Part shown: positions 1 through 6,070 of the stretch, piece by piece
How positions within the stretch are numbered: position 1 is the stretch's first letter
Layout of the letters: every line of letters starts with the position of its first letter
Assembly: GCA_020849725.1 (NCBI GenBank)
Contig: JADLAZ010000260.1
Span: forward strand, 1-7,682
Direction: 5' to 3'
DNA length: 7,682 bases
Source of the DNA: Chloroflexota bacterium
GTDB lineage: Bacteria; Chloroflexota; Chloroflexia; Thermomicrobiales; JADLAZ01
Made by a program: the position numbers and the translations under genes
Notes under the pieces: generated by a model
Databases searched by the model: none
What the model was told of the DNA's origin: nothing
Seen by the model: the letters and a program-made list of their open reading frames with translations, nothing else

Positions 1-2
1 GC

Positions 3-221
3 ATCGCCCACGCCGACGGCGTCAGTATCCGCCAGGCGGCCATCCGCCACCGGGTGCCGCTGCTGACGACGCTGTCGGCCGCCGCCGCCGCCATCAGCGC
101 TATCCGGGGCGTGCGCGAGCGACCGCTGACGGTGATCAGCTTGCAGACCCACTACGCCCGCACGAACCCGGCCCTGGCCCAGGCCACCTGGTGGGCCGCG
201 CCGGCCTCGGTGGCCGAGTAG
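3..221 (+). CDS. carB: Carbamoyl-phosphate synthase large subunit, C-terminal fragment
   Basis: The open frame enters from the left edge and ends at TAG 219-221, leaving 72 residues. They match the end of the MGS-like allosteric domain of CarB. A segment reading DGVSIRQAAIRHRVPLLTTL is followed by an Ala-rich helix and a strand reading LTVISLQ, which is the usual order of the last helices and strands in this domain. CarB makes carbamoyl phosphate from bicarbonate, ammonia (delivered by CarA) and two ATP, feeding pyrimidine and arginine synthesis in the cytoplasm. The MGS-like domain binds allosteric effectors such as UMP or ornithine in well-studied enzymes. The catalytic domains lie outside the window, so the call rests on this tail alone. 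An isolated MGS-like domain protein is the alternative, but the motif order and the end point favour CarB. Confidence 0.82.
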   Translation: MAHADGVSIRQAAIRHRVPLLTTLSAAAAAISAIRGVRERPLTVISLQTHYARTNPALAQATWWAAPASVAE

Positions 222-273
222 CCCGCGCCGGCTGCGGCTGGGGATAGGCGGCTCAGGGGTGCGATCGACGTGC

Positions 274-282
274 TGGTATAGT
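274..282 (+). promoter_or_regulatory. Extended -10 promoter box upstream of the DinB-like gene
   Basis: TGGTATAGT fits an extended -10 element (TGn plus TATAGT, 5 of 6 to TATAAT). No TTGACA-like -35 is visible at 16-18 nt spacing. A start of transcription near 289 would give a leader of about 120 nt, which is rather long. It resembles the boxes at 2877-2885, 5862-5870 and 6810-6818. Promoter function is inferred. Confidence 0.45.
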
Positions 283-397
283 AGCTGGCGCCACGACCTT
301 GTGCTGCCGGCGTGACTGGTGATGCCTTGGCCCGTGGCGACGTCACACCTGATGCGAGCCTCTCGATGCCCAAGGATGCGTGTCCGATCACGTCGTC

Positions 398-405
398 GAG
401 GAGGT
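398..405 (+). promoter_or_regulatory. Shine-Dalgarno site deciding the DinB-like gene start
   Basis: GAGGAGGT lies 6 nt before ATG 412. It fixes the start there rather than at the in-frame ATG 319, whose 31 extra residues are Arg-rich and unlike the family. Confidence 0.8.
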
Positions 406-411
406 ATCCCG

Positions 412-906
412 ATGGACCCACACCTTGCCGCCAGCCAGGCTGTGCTGGACGAGCTGTACGATGCGCTCACGGCGCTGCTGCGGCCGCTGGATGAGGACTG
501 CCTCAACTGGACGCCGACCGACGATGAATCGAACTCGATCGCCGCGCTGGTGCATCACATCGCCGGCTCGCTCGACAATTGGCTGACGCGGGCACTGGGC
601 GAGCCGGTCGTGCGCGACCGCGACGCCGAGTTCCGCGGCCGGGGCGATGCCGCCACGCTGGTCGCCATCGTCGAGCGGTCGCGGATGCGGTCACGCGCGG
701 CGTTCGCTCGCCTCGATGGTGTCGACTGGGGCACGGTGCGGCACGTCCAGCGCGCGCTGCCGCGGCCACACGAGTCGGATGTGCCCGTCGGTTGGTGCAT
801 CGAGCATGCCATCATCCATGCCGGCGAGCACTGGGGCCAGATCCAGTTGACGCGACAACTCTACGCTGCTCGGTCAGCCAGCACCCACAAGGCGGACGTA
901 TCGTAG
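412..906 (+). CDS. DinB/YfiT-like family protein
   Basis: A 164-aa protein, the usual size for the DinB/YfiT-like superfamily of four-helix-bundle, often metal-binding proteins. The N-terminal helix (about 5-26) is followed by the typical L-W-x-P-stretch ending in the helix with His48-His49 (LVHHIAGSLDNWL). The C-terminal helix carries His132, His136 and His140 in EHAIIHAGEHWGQIQLTRQL. A His from the second helix plus an HxxxH pair in the last helix is the classical metal triad of the fold, so the site looks intact; His140 would be a further ligand or a neighbour. Family members include thiol-S-transferases and damage-induced proteins of unknown role, so the reaction and substrate cannot be named. 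The gene has its own promoter-like box and a strong ribosome site, and converges on the lipoprotein gene downstream. It is not part of an operon here. Confidence 0.85.
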   Translation: MDPHLAASQAVLDELYDALTALLRPLDEDCLNWTPTDDESNSIAALVHHIAGSLDNWLTRALGEPVVRDRDAEFRGRGDAATLVAIVERSRMRSRAAFARLDGVDWGTVRHVQRALPRPHESDVPVGWCIEHAIIHAGEHWGQIQLTRQLYAARSASTHKADVS

Positions 907-974
907 GCACGCCGCTGGCTCGTCATGTCCGCTCTGCCGCGTGAGTCGTCCGATCTCCGCTAGCAATCACGGTA

Positions 975-1016
975 GAGTGATGAGTGGGAGTGGGTTGTAA
1001 TCCCCACTCATCACTC
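975..1016. terminator. Inverted repeat between convergent genes, probable bidirectional terminator
   Basis: Arms 975-988 (GAGTGATGAGTGGG) and 1003-1016 are perfect reverse complements, giving a 14-bp stem with a 14-nt loop. The loop-side half AGTGGG (989-994) can instead pair with 1003-1008 around an 8-nt loop, so two hairpins compete. It lies 68 nt after the DinB-like stop, and its other arm ends 15 nt past the stop of the lipoprotein gene on the minus strand. Neither strand has a T-run after the stem, so it is not a textbook rho-independent terminator. Its position between converging genes still makes transcription end or RNA 3'-end protection the likeliest role. Confidence 0.6.
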
Positions 1017-1028
1017 ATCACTCATCAC
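1006..1028. repeat. 7-bp tandem repeat (ACTCATC x3 plus AC)
   Basis: Three exact head-to-tail copies of ACTCATC at 1006-1012, 1013-1019 and 1020-1026, followed by AC. The first copies form the right arm of the inverted repeat; the others allow the left arm to pair in slipped registers (for example 977-986 with 1019-1028). The array ends 3 nt before the lipoprotein stop codon at 1032-1034. Such short arrays change copy number by replication slippage. Confidence 0.85.
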
Positions 1029-1031
1029 GCG

Positions 1032-2825
1032 CTACTTGGCGACGGACCAGGTCATGAAGGCGCGGTTGCCGAGCAGGTCGTCCAGCTTGGTGGGTCGGAC
1101 CCCGGAGACCTTCTTCGAGATCGGGCTGAACTTGAGCAGCGAGTAGAGGTAGAAGACCGGCAACTCGGCGCTGACCATCTGCTGGATCTGATCGTAGGCG
1201 GCCTTGCGCTTGGCGTTGTCCTGCTCGACAGCGGCAGCCTTGAAGGCGGCGTCGACCTGCTCGTTCTTGAAGCCGGTGACGTTCTGCTGCCCGTTGCTGA
1301 TGAGCTGGGCCTTGGCCGCCAGGTCGGGGTCGATGCTGCCGCCGCCGTAGGTGCCGAGGCTCAGGTCGAAGTCTTTCTTCTTGCCGACCTGATCGGTGTA
1401 GGCGTTGAAGTCCAGGCCGCGCACCTCCAGCTCAATGCCCAGTTGCTTGAACTGCTGCTGGAGATAGGCGGCAATCTTGCCGCGCGGCGCCGACGTCGTC
1501 GGGTAATAGACGCTGAGTTTGACCGGCTGGCCGGTGGCGTTTTTCAGCACGCCGCCGTCCAGCTTGTAGCCGGCCTGCTCCAGCAGCGTCTTTGACCGGG
1601 GCAGGTCGAAGTCGTACTTGTCGACAGCCGCGTTGTACCATTTGGTATTGGCCGGGTTGATGAACGAGTACTGCGGTTTGCCGAGGTTATTCTCGGCCAC
1701 CTGGATCAGGTCCTCGCGGCTGATGGAGCGCGCCAGCGCCTCGCGCACGCGCTTGTCCTTGAAGAAGTCGCGCGTCAGGTTGAACTCCAGGTTTCGATAC
1801 GAGCCGTTGGCCGGAGTCCACTCGAGCATGACCAGATCAGGGTTCTTCTTGGCCTCTTCATACTGCGCCGGCGGGATGTTCGGCGCCCACTGGGCCTGGC
1901 CGGACTTGAGCAGTTCGTAGGCGACGGTCGGCTGCTGCGCCGGGCGCAGCGTGATCGACTCCAAGCTTGGCTTGCCGGCGTAGTGAGTGGCCACCGGCTC
2001 GAAGGTGGCTACCTCGGCCTGGCGGAACTCCTTGATCTTGTACGGGCCGAGCAGCACCGACGGCTTGAGGATCTCCGGGTTGCCGGTCGGGTCGTTCCAG
2101 GGCTTGCCCTTCCAGATCTTGCTCGGCACCGGGCCGATGATGCTGGCGACGCCGGTGGCGATGTCGCGCGCGAAGACCTCCTTCAGCACGACGACGATCG
2201 TCTTGGCGTCGGGCGCGGTGAAGCTGGCGATGCGGTCCACATCATCGAGGCCGACGTAGTCGTTCTTGGGGTCCTTGGCCATCTCGTAGGCAAACAGGAA
2301 GTCGTCGATCGTGACCGCCGAGCCATCCGACCACTTAAGATCGTCCCGCAGCGTGAACGTGAAGGTCTTGCCATCCTCGCTGACCTTGTAGGCCGTGGCC
2401 ATGTCCGGCTTGTACTCGAGGGTGTCGCCGTCGAAGGCCAGGAGGCCGCCGTTCCAGATGAAGCTGGCCGCCTGGGTCCAGGTGCTGGTGTACGACGCAT
2501 TGTCAGGGTAGGGGTGGAGGGTCTTGGTCAGCGCGCCGAGTTCGGCGGTGGTCAGGCTGCCGCCAGTCTGTGGCTTGGCGGCGGCGGTAGGTGCGGTGGT
2601 GGCGGCAGCGGCCGGCTTGGTCGGCTCGGCTGGCTTGGTGGCCGCGGGCGCGGCCGTCGGGGCCGTCGTCGGGGCGGCAGCGGCCGGCTTGGTCGGCTCG
2701 GCGGCCTTGGGCGCGGCGGTCGGGCTAGCCGGCGTGCCGCCGCAGGCGGCCAGCAACGTCAGCGAACCACCCCCCAGGGCGACGAGTGCGCGGCGACGCG
2801 AGATGATTGAGCGATGCAGTGCCAT
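1032..2825 (-). CDS. ABC transporter substrate-binding lipoprotein, family 5 (SBP_bac_5, peptide/nickel type)
   Basis: A 597-aa extracytoplasmic solute-binding protein. Residues 1-28 are a lipoprotein signal: a basic SRRRAL stretch that could be a twin-arginine motif, a hydrophobic core, then the lipobox LAAC with Cys28 as the lipidated residue. Residues 31-89 are an Ala/Pro/Thr/Lys linker with a duplicated 24-residue unit. The rest is a full-length family 5 domain; its signature lies at about 148-170, where VSEDGKTFTFTLRDDLKWSDG precedes a TIDDF segment. Family members bind peptides, nickel, heme precursors or sugars, and the ligand cannot be read here. ATG 2825 was chosen because AGGAGG lies 8 nt upstream and the signal peptide starts there; the frame stays open to 3191 but that extension is low-grade sequence. 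No permease or ATPase gene is in the window, so the partner transporter must be elsewhere. A TGCTATACT box lies 52 nt upstream. Confidence 0.93.
   Translation of the reverse strand: MALHRSIISRRRALVALGGGSLTLLAACGGTPASPTAAPKAAEPTKPAAAAPTTAPTAAPAATKPAEPTKPAAAATTAPTAAAKPQTGGSLTTAELGALTKTLHPYPDNASYTSTWTQAASFIWNGGLLAFDGDTLEYKPDMATAYKVSEDGKTFTFTLRDDLKWSDGSAVTIDDFLFAYEMAKDPKNDYVGLDDVDRIASFTAPDAKTIVVVLKEVFARDIATGVASIIGPVPSKIWKGKPWNDPTGNPEILKPSVLLGPYKIKEFRQAEVATFEPVATHYAGKPSLESITLRPAQQPTVAYELLKSGQAQWAPNIPPAQYEEAKKNPDLVMLEWTPANGSYRNLEFNLTRDFFKDKRVREALARSISREDLIQVAENNLGKPQYSFINPANTKWYNAAVDKYDFDLPRSKTLLEQAGYKLDGGVLKNATGQPVKLSVYYPTTSAPRGKIAAYLQQQFKQLGIELEVRGLDFNAYTDQVGKKKDFDLSLGTYGGGSIDPDLAAKAQLISNGQQNVTGFKNEQVDAAFKAAAVEQDNAKRKAAYDQIQQMVSAELPVFYLYSLLKFSPISKKVSGVRPTKLDDLLGNRAFMTWSVAK
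2601..2702. repeat. 30-nt direct repeat inside the lipoprotein linker
   Basis: Positions 2601-2630 and 2673-2702 are identical over 30 nt with a period of 72 nt (24 codons). They encode the two PTKPAAAA-type units of the linker near residues 41-51 and 65-75. Identity at the DNA level, not just the protein level, suggests a recent in-frame duplication or gene conversion in the linker. Confidence 0.85.
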
Positions 2826-2833
2826 GGGATGTT

Positions 2834-2839
2834 CCTCCT
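2834..2839 (-). promoter_or_regulatory. Shine-Dalgarno site deciding the lipoprotein start
   Basis: On the minus strand AGGAGG stands 8 nt before ATG 2825, directly ahead of the signal peptide. This rules out the much longer in-frame reading that begins at 3191. Confidence 0.85.
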
Positions 2840-2876
2840 GGTCCGTGTGGTGCAACACCATCGCGGCATCCTCCGC

Positions 2877-2885
2877 AGTATAGCA
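2877..2885 (-). promoter_or_regulatory. Extended -10 promoter box of the lipoprotein gene
   Basis: The minus strand reads TGCTATACT, an extended -10 with TATACT matching 5 of 6 consensus positions. Transcription would begin near 2870, giving a leader of about 45 nt before ATG 2825. The 12-nt core ATGCTATACTGC (2875-2886) recurs exactly at 6808-6819 ahead of the other minus-strand membrane-protein gene. No -35 is recognisable. Confidence 0.6.
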
Positions 2886-2974
2886 TTGGCGATGTTCACC
2901 CCTGGCGTTGCCCCGTACGCCCTGGGCCAGGCGGCCCCGGCCACGTCGGGCGCACCATCCGCTCGCCGCCGCTG

Positions 2975-2980
2975 TACAAT
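2975..2980 (+). promoter_or_regulatory. Possible -10 box for ctaB
   Basis: TACAAT (5 of 6 to TATAAT) stands alone in GC-rich sequence about 145 nt before the GTG start. There is no good -35 and no TGn extension, so this is a weak call. Confidence 0.3.
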
Positions 2981-3110
2981 GCAGGACGGCTGCCGCGAGG
3001 GCGCGGCGCCGCCTCAGCATACGAGCCGACCATCGCGGGCGGATTGTCGGCGCGCCGGCAGCGCCGACGGGCATCATGGCGGGCGACCGGCGGCCCACGA
3101 CAGCTTGCAC

Positions 3111-3115
3111 AGGAG
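3111..3115 (+). promoter_or_regulatory. Shine-Dalgarno site deciding the ctaB GTG start
   Basis: AGGAG lies 8 nt before GTG 3124. The frame is open back to an ATG at 2908, but the 72 extra residues are Arg/Ala-rich and have no place in the family, so the GTG is preferred. Confidence 0.7.
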
Positions 3116-3123
3116 ATCGCAGC

Positions 3124-4113
3124 GTGGCACTACCGCGGCTTGGCTGGCGTCTTGGATGGTTCGCCCAGGCGCCAGTCGCCGGTGACAGCACCCCATCGCC
3201 CGCGCCGGTTGTCGCCGGGGCGGTGGGGCCGCGGCGGACGCTGCACGTCGCCGGCGCCTATCTGGCGCTGATGAAGCCGCGCATCATCGTCCTGCTGCTG
3301 ATCACGACCCTGACGGCGATGGTGCTGGCCCAGAATGGCTGGCCGCCGACCGAGCTGGTGCTGCTGACGATGCTCGGCGGCTTCCTGGCCGCCGGTGGCG
3401 CCAATGCCATCAATCAGTACCTGGACCGCGACATCGACGAGCTGATGCGGCGCACGCGCCGTCGGCCTCTGCCGAGCCATCAGGTGGCGCCAGCGCGGGC
3501 GCTGGCCTTCGGCATCGCCCTCGGCGCGTTGGCCTTCGCGCTGCTGGCAGCGTTCGTCAACCTGCTGGCAGCCTTCCTGGCGATCACCGGGCTGCTCGTC
3601 TACGTCATCGTCTACACGCTCTGGCTGAAGCGCTCGACGCCGCAGAACATCGTCATCGGTGGCGCGGCCGGCGCCATCCCGCCGCTGGTCGGCTGGGTCG
3701 CGGTCACCGGCGACCTGTCGTTGCTGCCGCTCTACCTGTTCGCGATCATCTTCTTCTGGACGCCGCCTCACTTCTGGGCGCTGTCGCTGCTGCTCAAGCG
3801 CGACTACGCCGCGGCGCGCGTGCCAATGCTGCCGGTGATCGCTGGCGAGGCCGAGACGAAGCGCCAGATCCTGCTCTACTCGCTGCTGCTGGTGGCGCTC
3901 AGCCTGCTGCTGTTCGCAACGCGGCTCATGGGTTTCTGGTACCTCGCGGCGGCGCTGCTGCTGGGGGTGGTCCTGCTGGCCCACGGCGTGGCGCTGCAGC
4001 GCGGCGACGAGATGCGCTGGGCTCGGCGCACCTTCTTCTACAGCAACGCCTACCTGGCGCTGCTCTTTGCCGCCATGATCGTCGATCAGGTCGTGCTGGG
4101 CGGCGCGAGGTAG
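3124..4113 (+). CDS. ctaB: Protoheme IX farnesyltransferase (heme O synthase)
   Basis: A 329-aa polytopic membrane protein of the UbiA prenyltransferase superfamily. It transfers a farnesyl group from farnesyl diphosphate to the heme b vinyl group, making heme O for heme-copper oxidases (and heme A via CtaA). The first Asp-rich motif is NQYLDRDID with Asn97, Asp101 and Asp105, followed by MRRTRRRPLPS. A conserved stretch at 167-191 (WLKRSTPQNIVIGG, then PPLVGW), WTPPHFWAL from 212, and the second acidic motif KRDYAAARVPMLPV with Asp227 are all in order. These are specific to CtaB/CyoE rather than UbiA or chlorophyll synthase. About nine hydrophobic segments span 54-329. The first about 40 residues are a Pro/Ala-rich extension, so the protein is somewhat longer than the usual 290-310 aa. 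No ctaA or cox gene is nearby; the small ORF at 4149 follows 35 nt later and is probably co-transcribed. Confidence 0.94.
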   Translation: MALPRLGWRLGWFAQAPVAGDSTPSPAPVVAGAVGPRRTLHVAGAYLALMKPRIIVLLLITTLTAMVLAQNGWPPTELVLLTMLGGFLAAGGANAINQYLDRDIDELMRRTRRRPLPSHQVAPARALAFGIALGALAFALLAAFVNLLAAFLAITGLLVYVIVYTLWLKRSTPQNIVIGGAAGAIPPLVGWVAVTGDLSLLPLYLFAIIFFWTPPHFWALSLLLKRDYAAARVPMLPVIAGEAETKRQILLYSLLLVALSLLLFATRLMGFWYLAAALLLGVVLLAHGVALQRGDEMRWARRTFFYSNAYLALLFAAMIVDQVVLGGAR

Positions 4114-4148
4114 ACCTGACGGCGGCAACCAGGAAAGGATGGAGCCGG

Positions 4149-4349
4149 ATGGAAGAGCAATTGACAGCCCAGTTCATCGACCTGTTGAAGGCGCGCGTCG
4201 GGCTGAGCGACGAGCAGGCGCAGCAGGCGGCGGCGGTCGCCGTCGAGTTCGTGCAGCAGAATTTGCCGGCGCTGATGCAGATGGCGCAGGAGAAGAGCGG
4301 TATCGACGTGGGCGGGTTGCTCGGGGGACTGCTCGGGGGCCAACAGTAA
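4149..4349 (+). CDS. Small helical protein of unknown function downstream of ctaB
   Basis: A 66-aa ORF, 35 nt after ctaB on the same strand. AAGGA (4135-4139) is 9 nt and GGAG (4141-4144) 4 nt upstream of its ATG. Residues 1-47 look like two or three amphipathic helices; a polar LSDEQAQQAAAVAVEFV helix contains three Gln and two acidic residues. The tail is the Gly/Leu-rich VGGLLGGLLGGQQ. The pattern of a short helical bundle with a Gly-rich end recalls small DUF937/YidB- or DUF2780-type proteins, but I cannot assign a family from the sequence alone. There is no signal peptide, Cys or obvious metal site. Its link to heme O synthesis is only positional. Good ribosome site, non-biased composition and position in a gap of matching size support it as a real gene. 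Confidence 0.72.
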   Translation: MEEQLTAQFIDLLKARVGLSDEQAQQAAAVAVEFVQQNLPALMQMAQEKSGIDVGGLLGGLLGGQQ

Positions 4350-4412
4350 CCGGTTCGCCACGGCCGACGATCGCGAGCGCCGGATCGCGTTGATGAACAG
4401 GGGCACCCGCGC

Positions 4413-4436
4413 GCCGGTGGACCTCGCGCCACCGGC
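4413..4436. terminator. GC-rich hairpin between convergent genes
   Basis: GCCGGTGG (4413-4420) and CCACCGGC (4429-4436) form a perfect 8-bp stem with an 8-nt loop. It sits 63 nt after the small ORF stop and 6 nt past the MFS gene stop on the minus strand. No T-run follows on either side, so termination is likely from position but not proven by sequence. Confidence 0.5.
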
Positions 4437-4441
4437 CGCCA

Positions 4442-5782
4442 TTAGTCGCCGATGCGCGTCTCGGCTCGGCGCCCATCCGACACCGGTGGTTCCGGCTTGG
4501 GTACTGCCGGCGCCGTGGCGGGTCTGGGGCCATCCGGACCAAGGGCAGCCCGGTGCCGGTAGGCGTAGACCAGCCCGCCAGCGACACCCAGCCCGCAGGC
4601 GATTGCCGCCAGGGCCACCGTTTCGGGCACGCCCACCCGCTGCGCCAGCAGACCGATCGTCAACCCGCCGATGGGGGTGCTGCCGGCGAAGAGCAGGAAG
4701 TAGAGGCTCATCACGCGGCCGCGCAACGCCTCCGGTGTTGCCAGTTGCAGGCGGGTGTTGGCGGTCGTGCTGAAGATGATGCTGCATGCCCCCAGCCCGA
4801 CCAGCGCCGGCAGCGTCAACACCCACCAGGGCGACAGGCCCACCACCGCCAGCATGAGACTGAAGCCGGCCGCGCCGGCGAACATGCCGCGTCGGGTGGC
4901 CCGGCCGCTGGCGGCCATGCCCAGCGCCGCCAGCAGCGAACCCGCGCCCAGCGCCGATGTCAGGGTGCCGAACTGCAGAGGGTCGGCCCCCAGCACATAC
5001 TCGGCCACCAGCGGCAGCACGGTGGTGAAGTTGTAGCCGAAGGTGCCGATGACCGCTACTACCAGCAGGACGAGCGCGGCCTCCGGCGCCCGCGCGGCGT
5101 AGCGCAGTCCCTCGCCGATCTGGCCGAGCATGTTGCTGCGCGCCCGGCCTGTTCCCACCGGTGCGCCGCGCGCGCGGACCCGCCACAGCGCGGCCAGCAC
5201 CGCCAGGCTACTCACCGCATTGACGGCAAAGCAGCCCGCGACGCCGACGACAACGATCAGGAGGCCGCTGAGGCTTGGCCCCATGATGCGCGACAGGTTG
5301 AGCTGCATCGAGTTCAGGGCGATGGCGTTGGGCAAATCGTCTTGTCCAACCAACTCGCGCACGAATGCCTGGCGCGTCGGGTTGTCGATGGCATTGGCTG
5401 TGCCGAGGATGGCGGCCAGCACATAGATCTGCCAGAGCTGGACCCGCCCGGTCCAGGTCAGCGCCGCCAGCGTGGCCGCCTGCAGCAGCATCACCGTCTG
5501 GGTGAGCATGAGCAGGCGGCGCTTGGGCAGGCGGTCGGCCAGCACGCCACCGATGAGTGAGAAGAGCAGAACCGGCGTGAACTGGACCATGGCGACGGTG
5601 CCCAGCGCCAGCGGCGAGTCAGTCAGCTTGAGCACCAGCCAGGCCTGGGCCGTCGATTGCATCCAGGTGCCGGTCTGCGAGGTGAGCTGACCACTCCAAT
5701 AGAGGCGATAATCAGGCAGGCGCAAGGCCCGGAACGCGTGGCCCAATGATAGGCGCCGCCCCGCTCCCGGCAGCGCGCTCAT
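4442..5782 (-). CDS. MFS transporter, MFS_3 (EntS-like) exporter group
   Basis: A 446-aa membrane protein of the major facilitator superfamily. The opening FRALRLPDYRLYWSGQ, then SQTGTWMQSTAQAWLV, is diagnostic of the MFS_3 group that includes enterobactin exporter EntS and many drug or metabolite exporters. The cytoplasmic loop between TM2 and TM3 has the motif A variant GGVLADRLPKRRLL (78-91). A second-half marker, LRGRVMSLYFLLFAG, precedes TM10-12. Twelve hydrophobic segments are plausible, and the last about 38 residues are a Pro-rich polar tail. The role is probably proton-driven efflux; the substrate is unknown and no siderophore genes are near. The ATG at 5782 fits the usual family start but lacks a Shine-Dalgarno site. 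An in-frame GTG at 5851 would add 23 residues and lies only a few nt below a promoter-like box, so a leaderless longer form is possible. Confidence 0.9.
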   Translation of the reverse strand: MSALPGAGRRLSLGHAFRALRLPDYRLYWSGQLTSQTGTWMQSTAQAWLVLKLTDSPLALGTVAMVQFTPVLLFSLIGGVLADRLPKRRLLMLTQTVMLLQAATLAALTWTGRVQLWQIYVLAAILGTANAIDNPTRQAFVRELVGQDDLPNAIALNSMQLNLSRIMGPSLSGLLIVVVGVAGCFAVNAVSSLAVLAALWRVRARGAPVGTGRARSNMLGQIGEGLRYAARAPEAALVLLVVAVIGTFGYNFTTVLPLVAEYVLGADPLQFGTLTSALGAGSLLAALGMAASGRATRRGMFAGAAGFSLMLAVVGLSPWWVLTLPALVGLGACSIIFSTTANTRLQLATPEALRGRVMSLYFLLFAGSTPIGGLTIGLLAQRVGVPETVALAAIACGLGVAGGLVYAYRHRAALGPDGPRPATAPAVPKPEPPVSDGRRAETRIGD

Positions 5783-5861
5783 CGTGGCGTGCGAGCCGGC
5801 GCCTGCTGGTGCCGCGCCGCGGACCGCGACCAGGCGAGGCCGACCAGCCACCGGTCGCGAG

Positions 5862-5870
5862 ACGATACCA
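5862..5870 (-). promoter_or_regulatory. Possible extended -10 box of the MFS gene
   Basis: The minus strand reads TGGTATCGT (TATCGT, 4 of 6 to TATAAT, with the TGn extension). Transcription would start near 5855, 4 nt above the in-frame GTG 5851 and about 70 nt above ATG 5782. No -35 is visible. Confidence 0.4.
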
Positions 5871-5993
5871 TGGCGATCAGACCGCGGGCGCCCGGGACTC
5901 GTCGCGGGCGGCTCCCATGGACAGGGTCGCGGCGGTCGAGGCGGGAAGTGGCCATAGCCGCCATGGTACGGGGTGACGGCCCAGCGCGCCAGT

Positions 5994-6009
5994 GCCGAGC
6001 CGGCTCGGC
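5994..6009. terminator. Perfect 16-nt palindrome, possible terminator or operator
   Basis: 5994-6009 is self-complementary and can fold as GCCGAG-CCGG-CTCGGC (6-bp stem, 4-nt loop). It lies 61 nt after the stop of the upstream minus-strand gene and about 125 nt before the MFS promoter box. A terminator hairpin without T-run and a dimeric-repressor site are both possible. Confidence 0.35.
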
Positions 6010-6070
6010 GGGCGCAGGCGGAGCTTGCCGCCGTTAGGCGTCCCCTGGGGCAACCCGAGCATGGGCGACG

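Larger units (their letters stand above)
2826..3123. other. Divergent intergenic region between the lipoprotein gene and ctaB
   Basis: The 298 nt hold the leaders and promoters of the two divergent genes: AGGAGG 2834-2839 and the TGCTATACT box 2877-2885 for the minus-strand gene, and TACAAT 2975-2980 and AGGAG 3111-3115 for ctaB. Open frames crossing it are Arg/Pro/Ala-rich with no family resemblance. I see no other RNA gene or repeat. Confidence 0.6.
5783..6070. other. Non-coding gap between two minus-strand genes
   Basis: The 288 nt contain the TGGTATCGT box (5862-5870), a 10-bp inverted repeat (5866-5875 and 5959-5968) and a 16-nt palindrome (5994-6009). Open frames here are Arg/Ala/Pro-rich with no family resemblance, apart from the possible 23-residue N-terminal extension of the MFS protein to 5851. 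Confidence 0.6.

Noticed and set aside
220..240. Possible terminator hairpin just after carB
   Set aside because: The best pairing I found is about 4 bp with no T-run, too weak to call.
1006..1028. CRISPR-like array
   Set aside because: The repeated unit is 7 bp with no spacers, so it is a simple tandem repeat.
984..2810. Long plus-strand open frames (984-1595, 1983-2810) opposite the lipoprotein gene
   Set aside because: They are antisense readings produced by GC-rich third positions. Their Leu/Val/Gly-rich proteins match no family, while the minus strand encodes a clear full-length domain.
2826..3191. N-terminal extension of the lipoprotein frame to 3191
   Set aside because: The extra 122 residues are Arg/Ala-rich, cross the promoter region and ctaB start, and precede a strong ribosome site and a complete signal peptide.
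3130..4128. 332-aa minus-strand open frame opposite ctaB
   Set aside because: Its Gln/Arg/Asp/His-rich low-complexity composition is the usual shadow of a hydrophobic gene on the other strand.
4369..4389. Repeated GATCGCG pair after the small ORF
   Set aside because: Two 7-nt copies in such GC-rich DNA are expected by chance and have no hairpin or promoter context.
4139..4393. 84-aa frame starting 10 nt before the small ORF, in another frame
   Set aside because: It is Arg/Ala/Gly-rich and lacks helix periodicity; the 4149-4349 frame has better composition and ribosome-site spacing.
4553..5560. 335-aa plus-strand open frame opposite the MFS gene
   Set aside because: The same effect: a Gln/His/Arg/Ala-rich antisense reading with no domain, opposite a well-conserved transporter.
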